Positions 1 through 12,239 of a DNA stretch of 64,000 nt are shown here, piece by piece (the first letter of the stretch is position 1; each line of letters opens with the position of its first letter). A program made the position numbers and the translations under genes. The DNA lies in the NCBI GenBank assembly GCA_037013495.1, contig CM072811.1:42725452-42789451 (forward strand), written 5' to 3'. Below the pieces are notes generated by a model. The model searched no databases and was not told the origin of the DNA. It saw nothing but the letters and a program-made list of their open reading frames with translations. This stretch comes from Hippophae tibetana (Eukaryota > Streptophyta > Magnoliopsida > Rosales > Elaeagnaceae).

Positions 1-185
1 GTAGGGGTATTAAGGTAATTTATAGTTTTTTTTTCATTCAATTCCAGTGTCAAACAAAACACCGTAATCTTGATTCCAAACTTGATTCCAGTGGTCAAAC
101 CAAACAACATTGTTTTCTTTTGATTCTGATTCTAATTCCAATTTCGATTCCATTCCACGAATCAAACGACACCTTAAAACTTATA
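1..185. repeat. Possible end of a MITE-like repeat, cut by the window edge
   Basis: The stretch is rich in short ATTCC/GATTCC words and ends in AATCAAACGACACC. Such GATTCC-rich ends reading into CAAACG are common at the tips of small non-autonomous plant DNA elements. The left end lies outside the window, so no terminal inverted repeat or target duplication can be shown. The call rests on word composition only. Confidence 0.25.
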
Positions 186-314
186 TCTAAAAGACTCACA
201 GATTCATAATCGTTGATTTAGAATTTAGATAACAATTTGGGTCATATATAAATAAATAAAAAATAGCAAAAATAAAAAGTTTTTCAAATTGTCCAGGGTG
301 TTTGTTGTTTCATG

Positions 315-611
315 TAGGGGTATCCATAAACCAGACCGAACCAAACTGTAAAATCGGACCGGATTGGACCAAATCGTAAAACCGGATCGGACCGGTTTAA
401 TAATATATTAAAATTTTCACATTATTCTTCATTAAATTATAAAAAAATCGGGAAATAAACCGGACCGAACCGTTTTATAAATCAAACGGTCCGGTCCGGT
501 TTTTATTTCTTAAAACCGTTTCAAACGGTCCGATCCGATCCGGTCTTAATAATATGAACGGTCCGATTTGGTTAAATTTTTTTAGATAAAACCGGACCAT
601 GAACACCCCTA
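315..611. mobile_element. hAT-type MITE with 8-bp target duplication
   Basis: A 297-bp non-coding element begins TAGGGGTATCCAT and ends with the near inverse, ATGAACACCCCTA. It is flanked on both sides by the same 8 bp, GTTTCATG (307-314 and 612-619). An 8-bp duplication and short terminal inverted repeats are typical of the hAT superfamily. The interior is a run of CCGGACCG/CGGTCCGG palindromic words that would fold strongly, and it has no coding capacity. It must be mobilised in trans if at all. The superfamily is inferred from the 8-bp duplication. Confidence 0.8.
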
Positions 612-619
612 GTTTCATG

Positions 620-1559
620 CCCTGGTTCAGATTTTAGGAATTGTTTATTTTTATTTTTTTAAAATATAATTTGAAGTTTTTTATTTGTAAAAAAGTATGG
701 ATAAATTTTTTTATTTTATTTAATATAGTGAAATAATATATAAATTTAATTAAAAAATTACTTAAAAGGGTTTAGCCTGTATTGGGCCAACCCCTTTACA
801 CCATTATATCAATGTATTTTTTATATAAATTAATTTAATTATTTATATATTTTATACATCATAACTTTTAACATTTTATGAAATATTATTTATTGTTAAA
901 ATATAATCAAGTGAACTTTTCATAATTCTTGAAAATAATAATCGATAACATTAATTTCTTTAAAAGAATTTTCAATATTTAGCCCTTGTGCGGTTGTGCC
1001 CATACTCTTCCCCTGTTGGAAATTCAAGGGCCTGATTTATTTCTTTCCTTATTGAAACTTAAAAGACCTAATCCTTCTTTTAATGAGTTAACGTGAAATG
1101 ACTACATTTATTAATAATTAGAATAAAAAAATAGTTATTTATATTTAATAATAAAAATAATATATTTAATAATTAATATATATATTTGAAAGAATAAAAT
1201 AATCATAAATTTAATTTTTTAGTATTTATAGATTAAGATTTAAAATTTAAAATTTAAAATTTAGAATTTAATATCAATAAAAAGATATGAATCAATATTT
1301 TTTTCTTATTTAAAATATATCTTTTAATTATTATTGACACTTATTTTTATCTATTTTATTATTGATTATAAATAACATCTATATTAATCCAAAGTTTTAA
1401 TAATTATGTTAAATTCTCTTTAAAGATAGATACTTAACTATTTATATTCAATATTTCATACACTACCTACATTTTGATTATAAGTGTCAAGGAAAAAAAT
1501 AAATATTAGTAAAAGTTACATAAATAGTTTCATACAATCCTTCAAAGACTCTTCGTATG
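620..1559. other. AT-rich intergenic stretch, no gene seen
   Basis: Very AT-rich sequence with frequent stops in all frames. I see no coding similarity, no tandem array and no element ends between the hAT MITE and copia element A. Confidence 0.6.
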
Positions 1560-1564
1560 ATACC

Positions 1565-1757
1565 AATTAAATATATTGAAATGTATTTACAATCACAATT
1601 ACAATGAAGATTAATACATGTATAAATATAGGAAATAAGAATCTACTTTTTAGAAAAGTATTTTTAGGAAAAGTATATTAGTTGCATACAACTAATATAC
1701 AGCTGATAAAGTATATTAGTTGCATACAACTAATAGATCATTAATGATTTATTAACA
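1565..1757 (-). repeat. Element A 3' LTR (193 bp)
   Basis: Direct repeat of 6627-6819. On the minus strand it starts TGTTAATAAATC and ends ATATTTAATT. It contains two copies of the short palindrome-like word TTAGTTGCATACAACTAA. The outer end is followed by the target duplication ATACC. The terminus is TG...TT rather than TG...CA. Confidence 0.9.
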
Positions 1758-1860
1758 CTCCCACTCAAGTTGGCGCATAGATATCAATCATGCCCAACTT
1801 GCTTAGTGAACCATATAATGACTTCTTGGAGACTTATTTGGTAAGTATATCTGCAAGTTA

Positions 1861-3654
1861 CTATTCTGTGGGAACAAAAGAAAAACTAATAAGTTTGGCA
1901 TCTAACTTCTCTTTTATAAAGTGATGATCAACCTCTACATGCTTAGTGCGATCATGTTGTACTGGATTTTGTGATATATCAATGGCTGCCCGATTGTCAC
2001 AATACATCTTTATAGTATTTTTGAGTTCGAAACCCAAATCCAATAACAAAGTTCTTATCCACAGTAATTCACAAACCTCATGAGCCATACCTCTATACTC
2101 GATCTCAACACTAGATCGTGCTACCACTTTCTGCTTCTTACTTTTCCATGTAACCAAATTTCCTCCCACAAAGGTGAAATAACCCGATGTTGACTTTCTA
2201 TCTGTAATACTTCTTGCCCAATCTGCATCTGTGAATCCACATACTTCAAGAGAATTGTTGTGATTAGAGAACAATATTCCCCTTCCTAGAGTCGATTTCA
2301 AATACCTTAAAATAGCATTCATATGGTTCTCACTTGGATTATGCATGAACTGACTCACCACACTTACTGCATATGCAACATCTGATTTAGTATGAGCTAA
2401 GTAAATCAAACCCCCAACCAATCTCTGATAGCGAGCTCGATCAGTTGGTATCTGATCTGGATACTCTACTAAACAATGGTTTTTCTCAATAGGAGTGTCA
2501 ATAGGTTTGCAATCCAATATACCTGTCTCTACTAGCAGATCAATAATGTACTTCCTCTGACACAGATATATTCATTCTCTTCCCTTGGCTACCTCAATTC
2601 CTAAGAAGTACTTTAGTTCACCTAAGTCTTTCATCTCGAATTCAGAGCCTAGTTGTCTTTGTAATTTATCCATCTCAATAGTATCATCACCAGTGATTAC
2701 CACATCATCAACATAAATGATTATGGTTGTTACCTTCCCTCGTTGATGTTTGAGAAATAGAGTGTGGTCTGAATTACTTTGTCTGTAACCAACCTTTTGT
2801 ATGAACTGTGAAAACCTTCCAAACTAGGCTCGGGGGGATTGCTTGAGACCATACAAATACTTCCTCAATTTGCATACAAAATTACCAGGGGAATCAACTA
2901 CATACCCAGGTGGAAGACTCATGTACACCTCCTCGGCTAATTCTCCATAAAGAAACACATTCTTGACATCAAACTGCCAAAGTGGCCAGTTTAGGTTAGC
3001 AGCAAGTGAGAGCAAAACCTGAATAGTGTTCATTTTGGAAACAGGAGCAAAAGTCTCATCGTAGTCTACACCATACGTTTGAGTAAACCCTTTTGCTACA
3101 AGACGAACTTTATACCGATTTACGGATCCATCACCATTATGTTTTACAGTAAACACCCATCGATAACCAACTGCCTTTTTCCCTTGTGGTGGTGGCACAA
3201 GTTGCCAAGTATCATTCTTCTTTAACGCATCCATCTCTTCAGCCATTGTCTTTCTCCATATTGGATCTCCCAATGTATCCTGCACTTTGTTAGGTACTGA
3301 TACACCAGATATTTGATTCACAAATGATTTATATGACTTAGATAATCTTTTAGTGGACATGTAATTGGCTACTGGGTATTTTGATTTTGCATGAATATTT
3401 GGTTCATACCTTTTGGCTGGTTGACCTCGAGTAGACCTATTTGGTAATACAAATTGTCCAACATTAGACTCGATGCTATTAGTATCAGTAGGTGTACATA
3501 CCTCAGATGAGTGACCTTCAGTACCATGTAGTTGTTGATCAGGGGTAAGAGTAAGGCCTGAGGGTACAGTTGTATCTTCAACTTCATTTGCTGTAAGTGA
3601 ATTTGGTGCTTGAATAAGCATATGCTTCTGCAATGAATGGATTATGAGTCTCAT
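1861..3654 (-). pseudogene. Element A reverse transcriptase and RNase H
   Basis: The open piece at 2824-3654 holds the linker and RT N-terminus: [39 protein letters not shown] and YGLKQSPRA are copia RT signatures. A stop and frame break near 2824 follow. Translation of 2600-2800 still shows IIIYVDDVVITGDD, the YVDD catalytic site. The piece 1861-2517 continues with the TPIEKN...RYQRLVGGLIYL thumb region and the RNase H motifs GFTDADWA, SSVEIEYRG and YCDNRAAI, ending PTE-stop near the 3' LTR. All key catalytic acids are visible, but the chain is interrupted, so this is a decayed pol. Confidence 0.9.
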
Positions 3655-5144
3655 CTGGTCTCATTGAAATATCAGTTGGTGATTCTCCTAATGCCTCCCC
3701 CTCACCATGATACAGTTCTTCGAAATATGTATTCTTCCCTTGACGAGCAGTATCAGGTGAGGAAAAATAACTCATGTCCTCAAAGAAGGTAACATCCATA
3801 GTGACATAATACTTTCTGGTCGGTGGATGGAAGAACTTGTACCATTTCTGATAACTTCCATAACCAACAAACACACATTTAATTACCCGGACATCTAATT
3901 TAGACCGTTGATTTTTAGGAACATGCACAAAAGCAACACAACCAAATACACAGGTAGGAAGATTATGGAAGGATGATAAGGAGACGTAAGATGCGAGAAT
4001 TTGGAATGAGATTTTTCCGTTAAGGACACTAGATGAGAGACGATTGATGAGATGGGTGGAAGCCTGTACAACATCACCCCAAAGATATTTTGGTATATAA
4101 GCACTAAATAAGAGTGCACGAGCCATATCAAGTAAATGACGATTTTTTCTTTCAGACACTCCATTTTGTTCCGGTGTTTGTGGACAAGTAGTTTGGTGAA
4201 TAATCCCATGTGTTTTGAAAAAATCTTGAAAAACATGATTAACATATTCCCCCCCATTATCAGAACGGAGGATCTGAATGATGCCATTGTATTGTGTTTG
4301 AACGAAGGTATGAAAATTTTGAAAAACTGAAAAAACTTCATCTTTTGTTCTAATAAGAGAAATCCACGATAACCTTGTACAATCATCGATAAACGAAAAA
4401 ATATATCTCATACCCGATATAGTGGGCTCTTTAAATGGTCCCCAAACATCAGAATGAATTAATTCAAAAGGAATAGTACTTTTATTAGAAACACTAGGAG
4501 AATAAGTAATACGATGACTCTTGGCTAAAACATAAGTCTCACAATGTAAAACAGTCTCACTAACACCAATAAATAAAGTGGGCATGGTTTTTTTTCATAA
4601 GATTAAAAGACAGATGCCCTAAGCAGCGATGCCACAACCAAATTTCACTTAGCTTATCGGAACTAGAAGTCAATGCAGTGCTTACCCGTGCTCCTGGTTT
4701 CTCCCCTCCATAGTTCTGATCCAAACGGAACAATCTGCCCCTCAGATACCCTCGACCAATTATTTCCCTGGTAAGAAGATCCTGAAAAATCACATACATA
4801 GGATAAAAGGTTACAAAACATTTAGACTCAATATTCAACTGTGGGACAAATATTAAGTGATGAGATAAGTCAGGTACATATAAAACAGTATGAAGCTGTA
4901 AAGATGGAGTGATATGAATTGATCCCTTTCCTAAGATAGGAAAGGCCTCACCATTAGCATTCGTAACATAAGACACTGGTGGTGAAGATAACTCATCAAA
5001 ATAAGATTTATCATAAGTCATATGATCAGATGCACCAGAATCAATAATCCAAATATTAGACCCAATAGAGTGAGAAACATTTAAGGTCATACCAATCTTA
5101 CCACGACCAGCTATTGAAGCTGTAGGGATACCTCCACATTCCAT
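3655..5144 (-). pseudogene. Element A protease and integrase
   Basis: The piece at 4560-5144 contains the aspartic protease site IIDSGASDHM, followed by the pre-integrase histidine motif (LWHRCLGHL). A frame break near 4580 separates it from the integrase core at 3660-4585. That core keeps the triad: D in ELIHSDVWGP, D in LRSDNGGEY and E in GVSERKNR, about the usual DD35E spacing. It continues into the LINRLSSSVLNG and VFVGYGSYQKWYK region typical of copia integrase C-termini. Integrase inserts the cDNA into the genome. The domains look complete, but the frame is broken between them. Confidence 0.88.
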
Positions 5145-6130
5145 AGGATGATTCTGTCCACAGTAGTCTGGTTCTTGGACAATTTACACTGCAACTGCTT
5201 TTGCTTTATAACGATGCCCATGTTGTCGTTTTGCTCCATAGTAGTCTGCTTTTGGTTTCAAGTGTGGATATAGTTTCCAACAAGTCTCACGAAGATGCCC
5301 CTGTTCATTGCAATAAGAGCAGGGAGAACGAGGGCGATTGGTAAAACCTGGTGGAGGGCCCTACTGATGAAGTGGAATTGAATTTTGCTGCTGGAAGAAA
5401 TGTGCCTTTGATTTAGCTTGAATGGCTAGGCTTGATACCTCAACATGTGCCTGATGAAGACTCTCTTGTCTTTACGGATGCATGTAAAGGCGGTAGTCAA
5501 GCTCGGAGGATCTGACATTCAAAGCAATTCGCCTTTAGCACTATTATGTTTTGTATCAAGGCCTCTTAAAAAAGCATGTACTCGTTCAAGCTCCTTCTTC
5601 TTCTGGTACCACATAAGGTCTTCTGGATTTTTAATTTTGCACGAGCGTTTCTGGTCAATTTCAGCCCATATATTTTTCAGCTTGGTAAAAAAAAGAGATA
5701 CTGGTTGCCCATTTTACTGCATGCCAGCAGCTTTGCACATGAGTTCATGAACTTGAATAAAGTCAGACTCATTTGTATAAAGATCGCTTAAGGTATTCTA
5801 TATGCCCTCATCAGTTTCACATTCCTCCACCATTTGTAATATATCATGAGTGATGACTCTAAATAGAATTGACATGACAAAGCCATCATCATCTTCACAC
5901 CGAGTATAGGCTTCTATATCATCTTGACTAGGAGCCCTGATTGATCCAGATACATGTCCCATCTTATGCATCCCACGAAGATAAACATACATAACTTTTT
6001 TCCATGTTCGAAAATTTATACCATTAAGTTTAGTACCCTCGAAAGAACCAATTTCTGAACTCTTAACAGAAACTTCAAAATTTGGAACTTCATGAATTCT
6101 GGAAACTTGATGTTGTCTTGAATCTTCCAT
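5145..6130 (-). pseudogene. Element A gag with CCHC knuckle
   Basis: The reading begins at the ATG at 6130 (MEDSRQHQVSRIHEVP) and contains the UBN2-type gag signature FEGTKLNGINFRTWKK with HKMGHVSGS. It stops at 5798. Further downstream, translation of 5270-5330 shows an intact zinc knuckle, CSYCNEQGHLRETC (C-x2-C-x4-H-x4-C), and between the two the frame is broken. Gag forms the virus-like particle in the cytoplasm and the knuckle binds RNA. The longer frame extending upstream to 6415 is leader and lacks gag similarity, so I chose the ATG at 6130. Confidence 0.75.
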
Positions 6131-6615
6131 TGAAATAAGAATACAAAATATATTGTACAGCGGAATAAAGATTTTGATTTTTTTTTGGGTCGAGTTGGGC
6201 TGATAAGTGGGTTGTCTGAATGTTTGGGCTTGAATTAGGGCTGACGGGTTGATTAGGGCAAAGCTTAAAAAACTGATTAGGGTTGTTTGAATTGTTCGAG
6301 CTTTAGAAACAAAAATTTTAAAACTAAACAGAACAGTGTAGGAGCTGTGCGGACTCACAGAACAGTGCATGTGTGAAGCTGGACGATGCGCAGGGGTGCG
6401 CGAACTGAATGACACGCGATCTGGACGACGCTAGGTTGGACGGCTAGGGCTGGGGCGCGAGCTAGACGGCGCAGGAATGACACGGGCTGGACGTCCCGGA
6501 CTGGACAACGGATCTGCGACACGAACTGAACAGTGCGAGAAGATTAACAGCACTGCATAAAGAACTGACGACGACACTGCTGCTGAGAACCAGTAAATTT
6601 TTTTTTTCTTTCCAA

Positions 6616-6626
6616 CTCTGATACCA
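6616..6626 (-). promoter_or_regulatory. Element A primer binding site (tRNA-iMet)
   Basis: The minus strand reads TGGTATCAGAG, complementary to the 3' end of plant initiator tRNA-Met. It lies directly against the inner end of the 5' LTR and marks the start of minus-strand DNA synthesis. Confidence 0.9.
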
Positions 6627-6819
6627 AATTAAATATATTGAAATGTATTTACAATCACAATTACAATGAAGATTAATACATATATAAATACAGAAAATAA
6701 GAATGTGCTTTTTAAAAAAGTGCTTTTAGGAAAAATATATTAGTTACATACAACTAATATACAATTGATAAAATATATTAATTATATACAACTAATATAC
6801 CATTAATGATTTATTAACA
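6627..6819 (-). repeat. Element A 5' LTR (193 bp)
   Basis: Partner of 1565-1757, same length, about 9% different by eye. Most differences are G/A or C/T, with this copy having A or T where the other has G or C. That fits deamination of methylated cytosines. Confidence 0.9.
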
Positions 6820-6824
6820 ATACC

Positions 6825-7629
6825 ACATTTCCTTTCATCTGTAAGAGTATCATTTTCAATGATTGATTGATTTTAGTATCTGAAAAGTTGATTGCAAGTA
6901 AAACTACTCTGTTATTAAACATGTATTATTGCTTGTAAGTTTATATGTCATTTTATAATATGAAGTTTAATAGTCCTTTTTTTTATATATTCACAATTTA
7001 TCTAAGTTCTTTTAATTAATTAAATATCCATATGTATTAATGCTTGTAATTTTCTATATAATTGTTGTTGCATATATATATATATATATTGTTTTTTATT
7101 GAAAGCAGATAGATTATTACGGTATTATAATCTGGTAAGATTACAATATTTTTCTATACCACATTTTATAAATATGTCAGAATGATTTAATTTGATGAAA
7201 AAATATTATATTTCTTGTTATTTAGATAAAATATTCTTCTTTTATGATAATAAACATTTAAGACGTTTGAATATTATCATTTTTTTTACATAATAAGATA
7301 TACATTCTAAATTACTTTTAACATTATCTCTAGTGTCAGTGTTGATAATTCTAAAAGTAATTCTTCAATCTCACCCTACTTTATAATTTTGTCATAAATT
7401 GATAAATAGTTGTTTGTTACTTTAAAAATATTCAACATGCTCACAACTAAACTAATCTATGTTTTAAGTATTAATTACTTTTAACTGATATAATCACGTG
7501 CAATGCATGTTTTTATTACTAATATATTTAAGTGACTAGATTATATTTTCTTAAAGAAAGGTCCTCTTATAAAACAGAGATATATCACCATATATTAAAA
7601 GTGAGAAATGAAATATTATTAAATTAACT
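6825..7629. other. Intergenic, no gene seen
   Basis: AT-rich sequence between copia element A and the expansin region, with a short (AT)n run near 7074-7090. No coding similarity was recognised. Confidence 0.55.
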
Positions 7630-7757
7630 TCAACAAGAATAACTAGAGTTCTCAAGCCACTTGAAAAACGGGAAATACTCAGCGGGTGCTATTTTGGTCA
7701 CCTCAGCGAGCCCAATTTCAGAAACTCTGTCCACAACTATTCTGCCTTTTACACCTT
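7630..7757 (-). pseudogene. Exon-like coding fragment downstream of the expansin
   Basis: On the minus strand an open frame of about 42 codons runs GVKGRIVVDRVSEIG, LAEVTKIAPAEYFPFFKWL, ending ENSSYSC-stop. The composition is far more gene-like than the flanking AT-rich DNA. I do not recognise the family with confidence; the AEYFPFFKWL part is loosely like the N-terminal third of plant cytochrome P450s, but this is a guess. It lies about 60 bp beyond the expansin stop on the same strand, separated by stops, and is not part of the expansin domain. It may be a gene fragment or a chance open frame. Confidence 0.35.
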
Positions 7758-7819
7758 ACAAGAAGCAAATATACAAGCAAATATACAAACAATAACTATT
7801 AGCTTTATGTACTTCAATT

Positions 7820-9147
7820 TTAGAATTGACCCCCTTCATATGTCCGACCGAACTGCCAATTAGCAGGTACCACATTATAGCTTGTTACAGTTCTACCATC
7901 ACTGGTTGTAATCTTAAAGGATAGAGTTTGACCATTAAGATAAGAGTTACTTTGCCAATTTTGACCCCAATTTCTTGATAGAGCTTGCCACCCTGTTGTT
8001 GAGCCCTTGATTGATACTTCATGAACATCTCCTGCTCCTCCAACGTTGGTGATCAACACCAAGTTGAAGTATGAGTGGCCATTGATTGTGAATCTTATTC
8101 CTCCCTTTTTCATACAGGATACTCTGTCACATAAAAACCAAAGTTTAGAGAGAAAAGAGAAGAAGACAAGCAAGAAAAGTACAATAATTTATATTATGAA
8201 AGGTAAGATTAATAAAATATTTTATTAAAAAACACCATAAAAATCACAAATCAATATGATCGATGAAAAATATACTCTAATAATAATAAAAAGCACGTAA
8301 AAAATACAAATAGAAAATTTGAGCTTGTAAAAGAGTTAAAAACTTGTGACATGATACAATTGAGACAAAAAAAAAAGCTCGATTTGATATTGTAGTTTGA
8401 CTCAGATGAGAAATACCAGACATATAATTGCATAAAACTCTAAAATAATAGCATATCACTTTAAGATTTGGAGTTATTTTAACTTGGTCGGTTCACATAG
8501 TTGTATTAAGTGTAAATGTTTTGGGTGTTTGTGATATATTGATGTGAGTTTTGCTATTACCTTCTGAAGGAGACAGGTACAATTCCAGCACGGTATTTGG
8601 CAATTTTCAAGTAAGAAGGTTGAGCCAAATCAAAGTGTTGGAGAGGAGGATTACACCAACCACCATTGTTATTAGACAAAGCCAAGTTAGGTGGACAGAA
8701 GTTTGTAGCAGTAACAATAATGCTACCAGGGAGACACCATTTTGGATCATTGTTACATCTCAATTCATAACAAGCTCCACAACTCAAGCCATTGTTAAAC
8801 AAGGCTGTGCTTAAAGCTGCAGTGTTTGTTCCATAGCCTTGACTGTACAAATTTCCATACCCACATGCTCCTCCTGCAATAAACCAATCTCAACTATGAT
8901 ACCCAAGTCTCCAAAAAACAAAAAAATATTCTACGATTAACCATATTGAATAATTGAAAAGGTAGTGAAATGTTGATTTAAAGCAAATCTTAGACTTACC
9001 CATTGTGCCTGAGGAATCACCACCACCATAAAAAGTGGCATGAGCACTCTGCCAACCACCATAATTATAAGCAGCAGTACAATGCAACTGTATTTTGAGG
9101 AGGGTTAATAAAAGAAAAGAAGCAAAAGGCAATGGTTGAGCTGCCAT
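7820..9147 (-). CDS. EXPA: Alpha-expansin, three exons, 254 aa
   Basis: Expansins loosen plant cell walls during growth without hydrolysing them; the protein is secreted to the wall. Exons read 9000-9147, 8561-8873 and 7820-8123, with GT-AG introns (donors GTAAGT and GTAATA). The spliced 765 nt encode 254 aa, normal for the family. An N-terminal hydrophobic signal segment (about residues 1-26) leads into the GH45-like domain: [48 protein letters not shown] and the HFD motif in LQHFDLAQP. The CBM63-like C-terminal domain carries [34 protein letters not shown] and ends YEGGQF. The first ATG just before the signal peptide is the start. I cannot say which numbered EXPA it is. Confidence 0.96.
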
Positions 9148-9240
9148 TAGAAAGAAAGAGCTACTTGCTTATTTGCAGAGGAGTTTCCTTTGTTCTGTTC
9201 TGTTTTTGTAGACTTGGAGCTAATCCAATAGAAGGTTTTA

Positions 9241-9249
9241 CTATTTATA
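9241..9249 (-). promoter_or_regulatory. Probable TATA box of the expansin gene
   Basis: The minus strand reads TATAAATAG, about 94 bp upstream of the expansin ATG, a normal distance for a plant core promoter with a leader of some 60 nt. Position and sequence are the only evidence. Confidence 0.6.
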
Positions 9250-11455
9250 AAGAAAATAAGTTGGAGTTTACACAGAAAAGTTAGAAGGCCAAAGTATCAG
9301 CTGATTGAGAAAATCAACTGCACATGTGCTTGTTCTGCTGGGTCTACCAAACGCTAAGCCACTAGGTCAGACATTTCCACATGCACCTTTTGGGCAAACC
9401 GGTTTCTAGCTGTACTGTAACTTTCAAAAAGATAGAATTGAGTATACAAATTTATGATGTAAACAGAATAAGTATATTAATTATAATAAAGCTTTATATA
9501 ATTACAAAGTATCTTAAAAATTATACTTTTTAACATCTATTTGTTACATGACATGTTTTAGTAGGATTATTTTCGAAAATGGTGATGGGATTATTTATAT
9601 TTTAAAAATACACTTATACATTTTAATTATAGAGATTTTATAATATTTTATACTTCTATAGAATTTTAATTGCATGCTAAAATATACCCTTTGAAAATCA
9701 CGATACTATTTCCCACTTTTGATACAATTTCATGAGCTAATGTAATTTTTTCTTTTTTCTTACAACTCTACTAACTTGCCCAAAAGGTGAAAAGGCATAG
9801 ATTCATTAGTTAAATACATTGTTTCTAGTGTTTTGGAGTTTTAAATTATTGATTACTTAGCAGGATAAGAAAGAAAGAAAGAAAGAAAGACAGACATGCT
9901 TGCCACTTCCCCTTAAAATGGACAAGTGTTGAGCTTTATCACAAAACTACAACCTTGTCTACAGTATCAAATTCGTATTGCAAGAGTTAAAAAGTTTTAA
10001 TTTTTTAATAGAAAGAATACAGAATACCTATGTACATATGCATCCACGTATGGTCTCACTCACAGGAGCATCTGATGATCTGAATTTGGTCTGATTTCAG
10101 AACATAAGTGAGTTTTAAAAACTTCGGGATTAGATGTCTTCTTTTTGTTGGCTGTTGGGTCACATGAATGGCCGCCTTACAACGAATATATTTGCAAAGA
10201 TACAAGGTTTGCTCTACGGGCGTCTTCTATGGTATTTGTTTTGTGCCTGTGTGATCAATAAGCGTTTGTTGGTTGGTTATGGGGATTTGAATTATTAATT
10301 TCTTTTTAATTTTTTTATTTTATAACTAATTCACGCAATAAATTTATAATTATTAATATATCATATTTTTAAAATATTATTCGAATTACTTTACATTTAA
10401 TATTATATATAACCAAAGGAAAAGAAAAAATAAGGATAAAATCTTAATTGACTCTAGTTACACAGTAAAATAAAAATTAGTTTTAATAACATTGTAAAGA
10501 TAGTTTTCATTTATGAAATTTTATTTTTAACTTCTTTTACATAAGTAGGATATATATTATTTTATAAAATAAAAACTTTATATTGTTTACATGTTCGAAA
10601 ATAAATTGCATATATTTTTAAAAATCAAAAATCAAAAAATGTAAATAGCTTGATTATATGAAAACTAGAGTAAAAATAAAATAGATACTTTTTTATCAAG
10701 TTAAATATTTAAGATAGTAAACAATAACATCGTCCTTACATTTATAAAATAATTAATAATAAATTTTAATTTCTCTTATTTTAATTGTGTTATGATCATA
10801 TTGACGTTAACTTTGTAAGATATTTTATATCTGTATGTCAAAATAAACTTTGTTAATTCTTTTGAAATTAACAACCTATCTATCAATAAAATAAAATAAA
10901 TTAATCGTAATGTTTTAATTCGTTGATTAATGAGTAATCAATTATTGAATTAATTATTAAAAGAAATATATTATCTTAATTAAATATAATATTATAATAA
11001 AATTTATAAAAAGTATTCATTGAATTAACGTTTTGATATTTTTATGAAATTTGACATTAATCTCTTCCAAAATGCTTCATCAATTTTTGACAAATCACTC
11101 CCAAGGTGCCAATCCCATTTTTAAGTCGAATTTTGAGTGGCTATCTAAACTCACGAAACTGACAAATATGATTTCCAACCTAACATATAAAATGATTTTT
11201 TAATTGGCCACTCCTTTCTTCAGTATTAATAATTTTATTTTCATTTACTAATTTTTTTCCAAGTTTAATATTATTGACTTTATAAACTTATAATTCAGCT
11301 TCTGAATTAAAATGAATGTCTTTATCTGCATTTTTAAATTCAAGGATTAAAATATCAAATTTTTAATTTTACTAATTATTCTTGAATAATAGAAAATATT
11401 ATCAATATTAATGAATTTTTAAAATTTATAAAAACTAAAAATAATTATTGAAAAC

Positions 11456-11498
<43 letters not shown>

Positions 11499-12090
11499 CT
11501 TAAAACATGATGAATGTTGACAAATACTTTCAATTTTTGAAAAATTATCTAGATCAAATAATAAAATTTAATTATTATTTTTGATAACATTTGACTTATA
11601 ATATAATGATACAATATAATGATACGTATTTTTTATGAGTATTAAAAAATCATAAATTTAAACTCATTATGTTTATGCATATTTAACGTGTAACAATTAG
11701 TTTTTTTTTTTTGATAAAATGAAGACTTTTTTTTTATAGGATCGTTACTTTTCTCCCCTAATTTGGATGTTTTCGTCGTATTTAATTAATCTGGTAGATG
11801 GGTATAGTTTTAGGTACTCATTGATTTATAAAAACATAAACAGCGTACAGATGGGACCTTAATGTTTTTCAACTAAAAATTAATATCATAGAAAGAAACT
11901 TAAAATCAATATAAATACAAATGCATACAAGTATTAATTAAACATTTGGAATAAGAAGCCTTGTTTTATATGCCTATTATTCTCTATAATTGAATTTCCC
12001 CCCAGCACTTATGACATTTATTTGATATGCTATTTTTTTTTTCGTTCATTTAACGGAGATCTATTATTTTTCGTTCAAATTCTCATCAGG
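9250..12090. other. Long AT-rich intergenic region, no gene seen
   Basis: This stretch holds the upstream region of the expansin gene, a (GAAA)n microsatellite at about 9866-9890 and a pure (AT)n run at 11459-11497. Stops are dense in all frames and no coding similarity, LTR or terminal inverted repeat pair was recognised. Confidence 0.55.
11459..11497. repeat. (AT)n microsatellite
   Basis: About 19 uninterrupted AT dinucleotides. Confidence 0.95.
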
Positions 12091-12096
12091 TGTGCA

Positions 12097-12237
12097 AACT
12101 TTAGAGGCTTTATATGGCCTAGTATGTTCTACAAGATTCAAGGTGCTAAAATCACTATCATATTGGTGGTTTATGTTGATGACATTCTTAGACATCAAAA
12201 CATATTATCTTTGTCACTTGGTTATTTTATTATGTAA
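12097..12237 (+). pseudogene. Copia relic D, RT fragment with YVDD
   Basis: The plus-strand frame shows SMFYKIQGAKITIILVVYVDDIL, which is the copia RT segment around the YVDD catalytic site. The following codons fade into a stop at 12235. The reading resumes about 1.5 kb downstream at 13752 with the next RT segment, so the two are parts of one old element separated by an insert. Confidence 0.7.
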
Positions 12238-12239
12238 GG

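Larger units (their letters stand above)
1565..6819 (-). mobile_element. Copia element A, full length but decayed
   Basis: This Ty1/copia LTR retrotransposon is 5255 bp long and reads on the minus strand. Two 193-bp LTRs (1565-1757, 6627-6819) bound it. The flanks carry the same target duplication, ATACC (1560-1564 and 6820-6824). A tRNA-iMet primer site abuts the 5' LTR, and a purine tract (TTGAGTGGGAG, minus strand) abuts the 3' LTR. Domains run gag, protease, integrase, RT, RNase H, the copia order. The LTRs differ at about 18 of 193 positions by eye, mostly transitions, so the insertion is old. Frame breaks split the polyprotein into at least four pieces, so it is not autonomous. Confidence 0.93.

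Noticed and set aside
1560..1571. ATACCA next to the left LTR of element A as a second primer site
   Set aside because: It matches the right flank exactly (6820-6825) and so is the target duplication; resemblance to the primer site complement is coincidental.
5445..5750. Plus-strand 101-aa open frame inside element A
   Set aside because: It is antisense to gag of element A, whose minus-strand reading explains the region.
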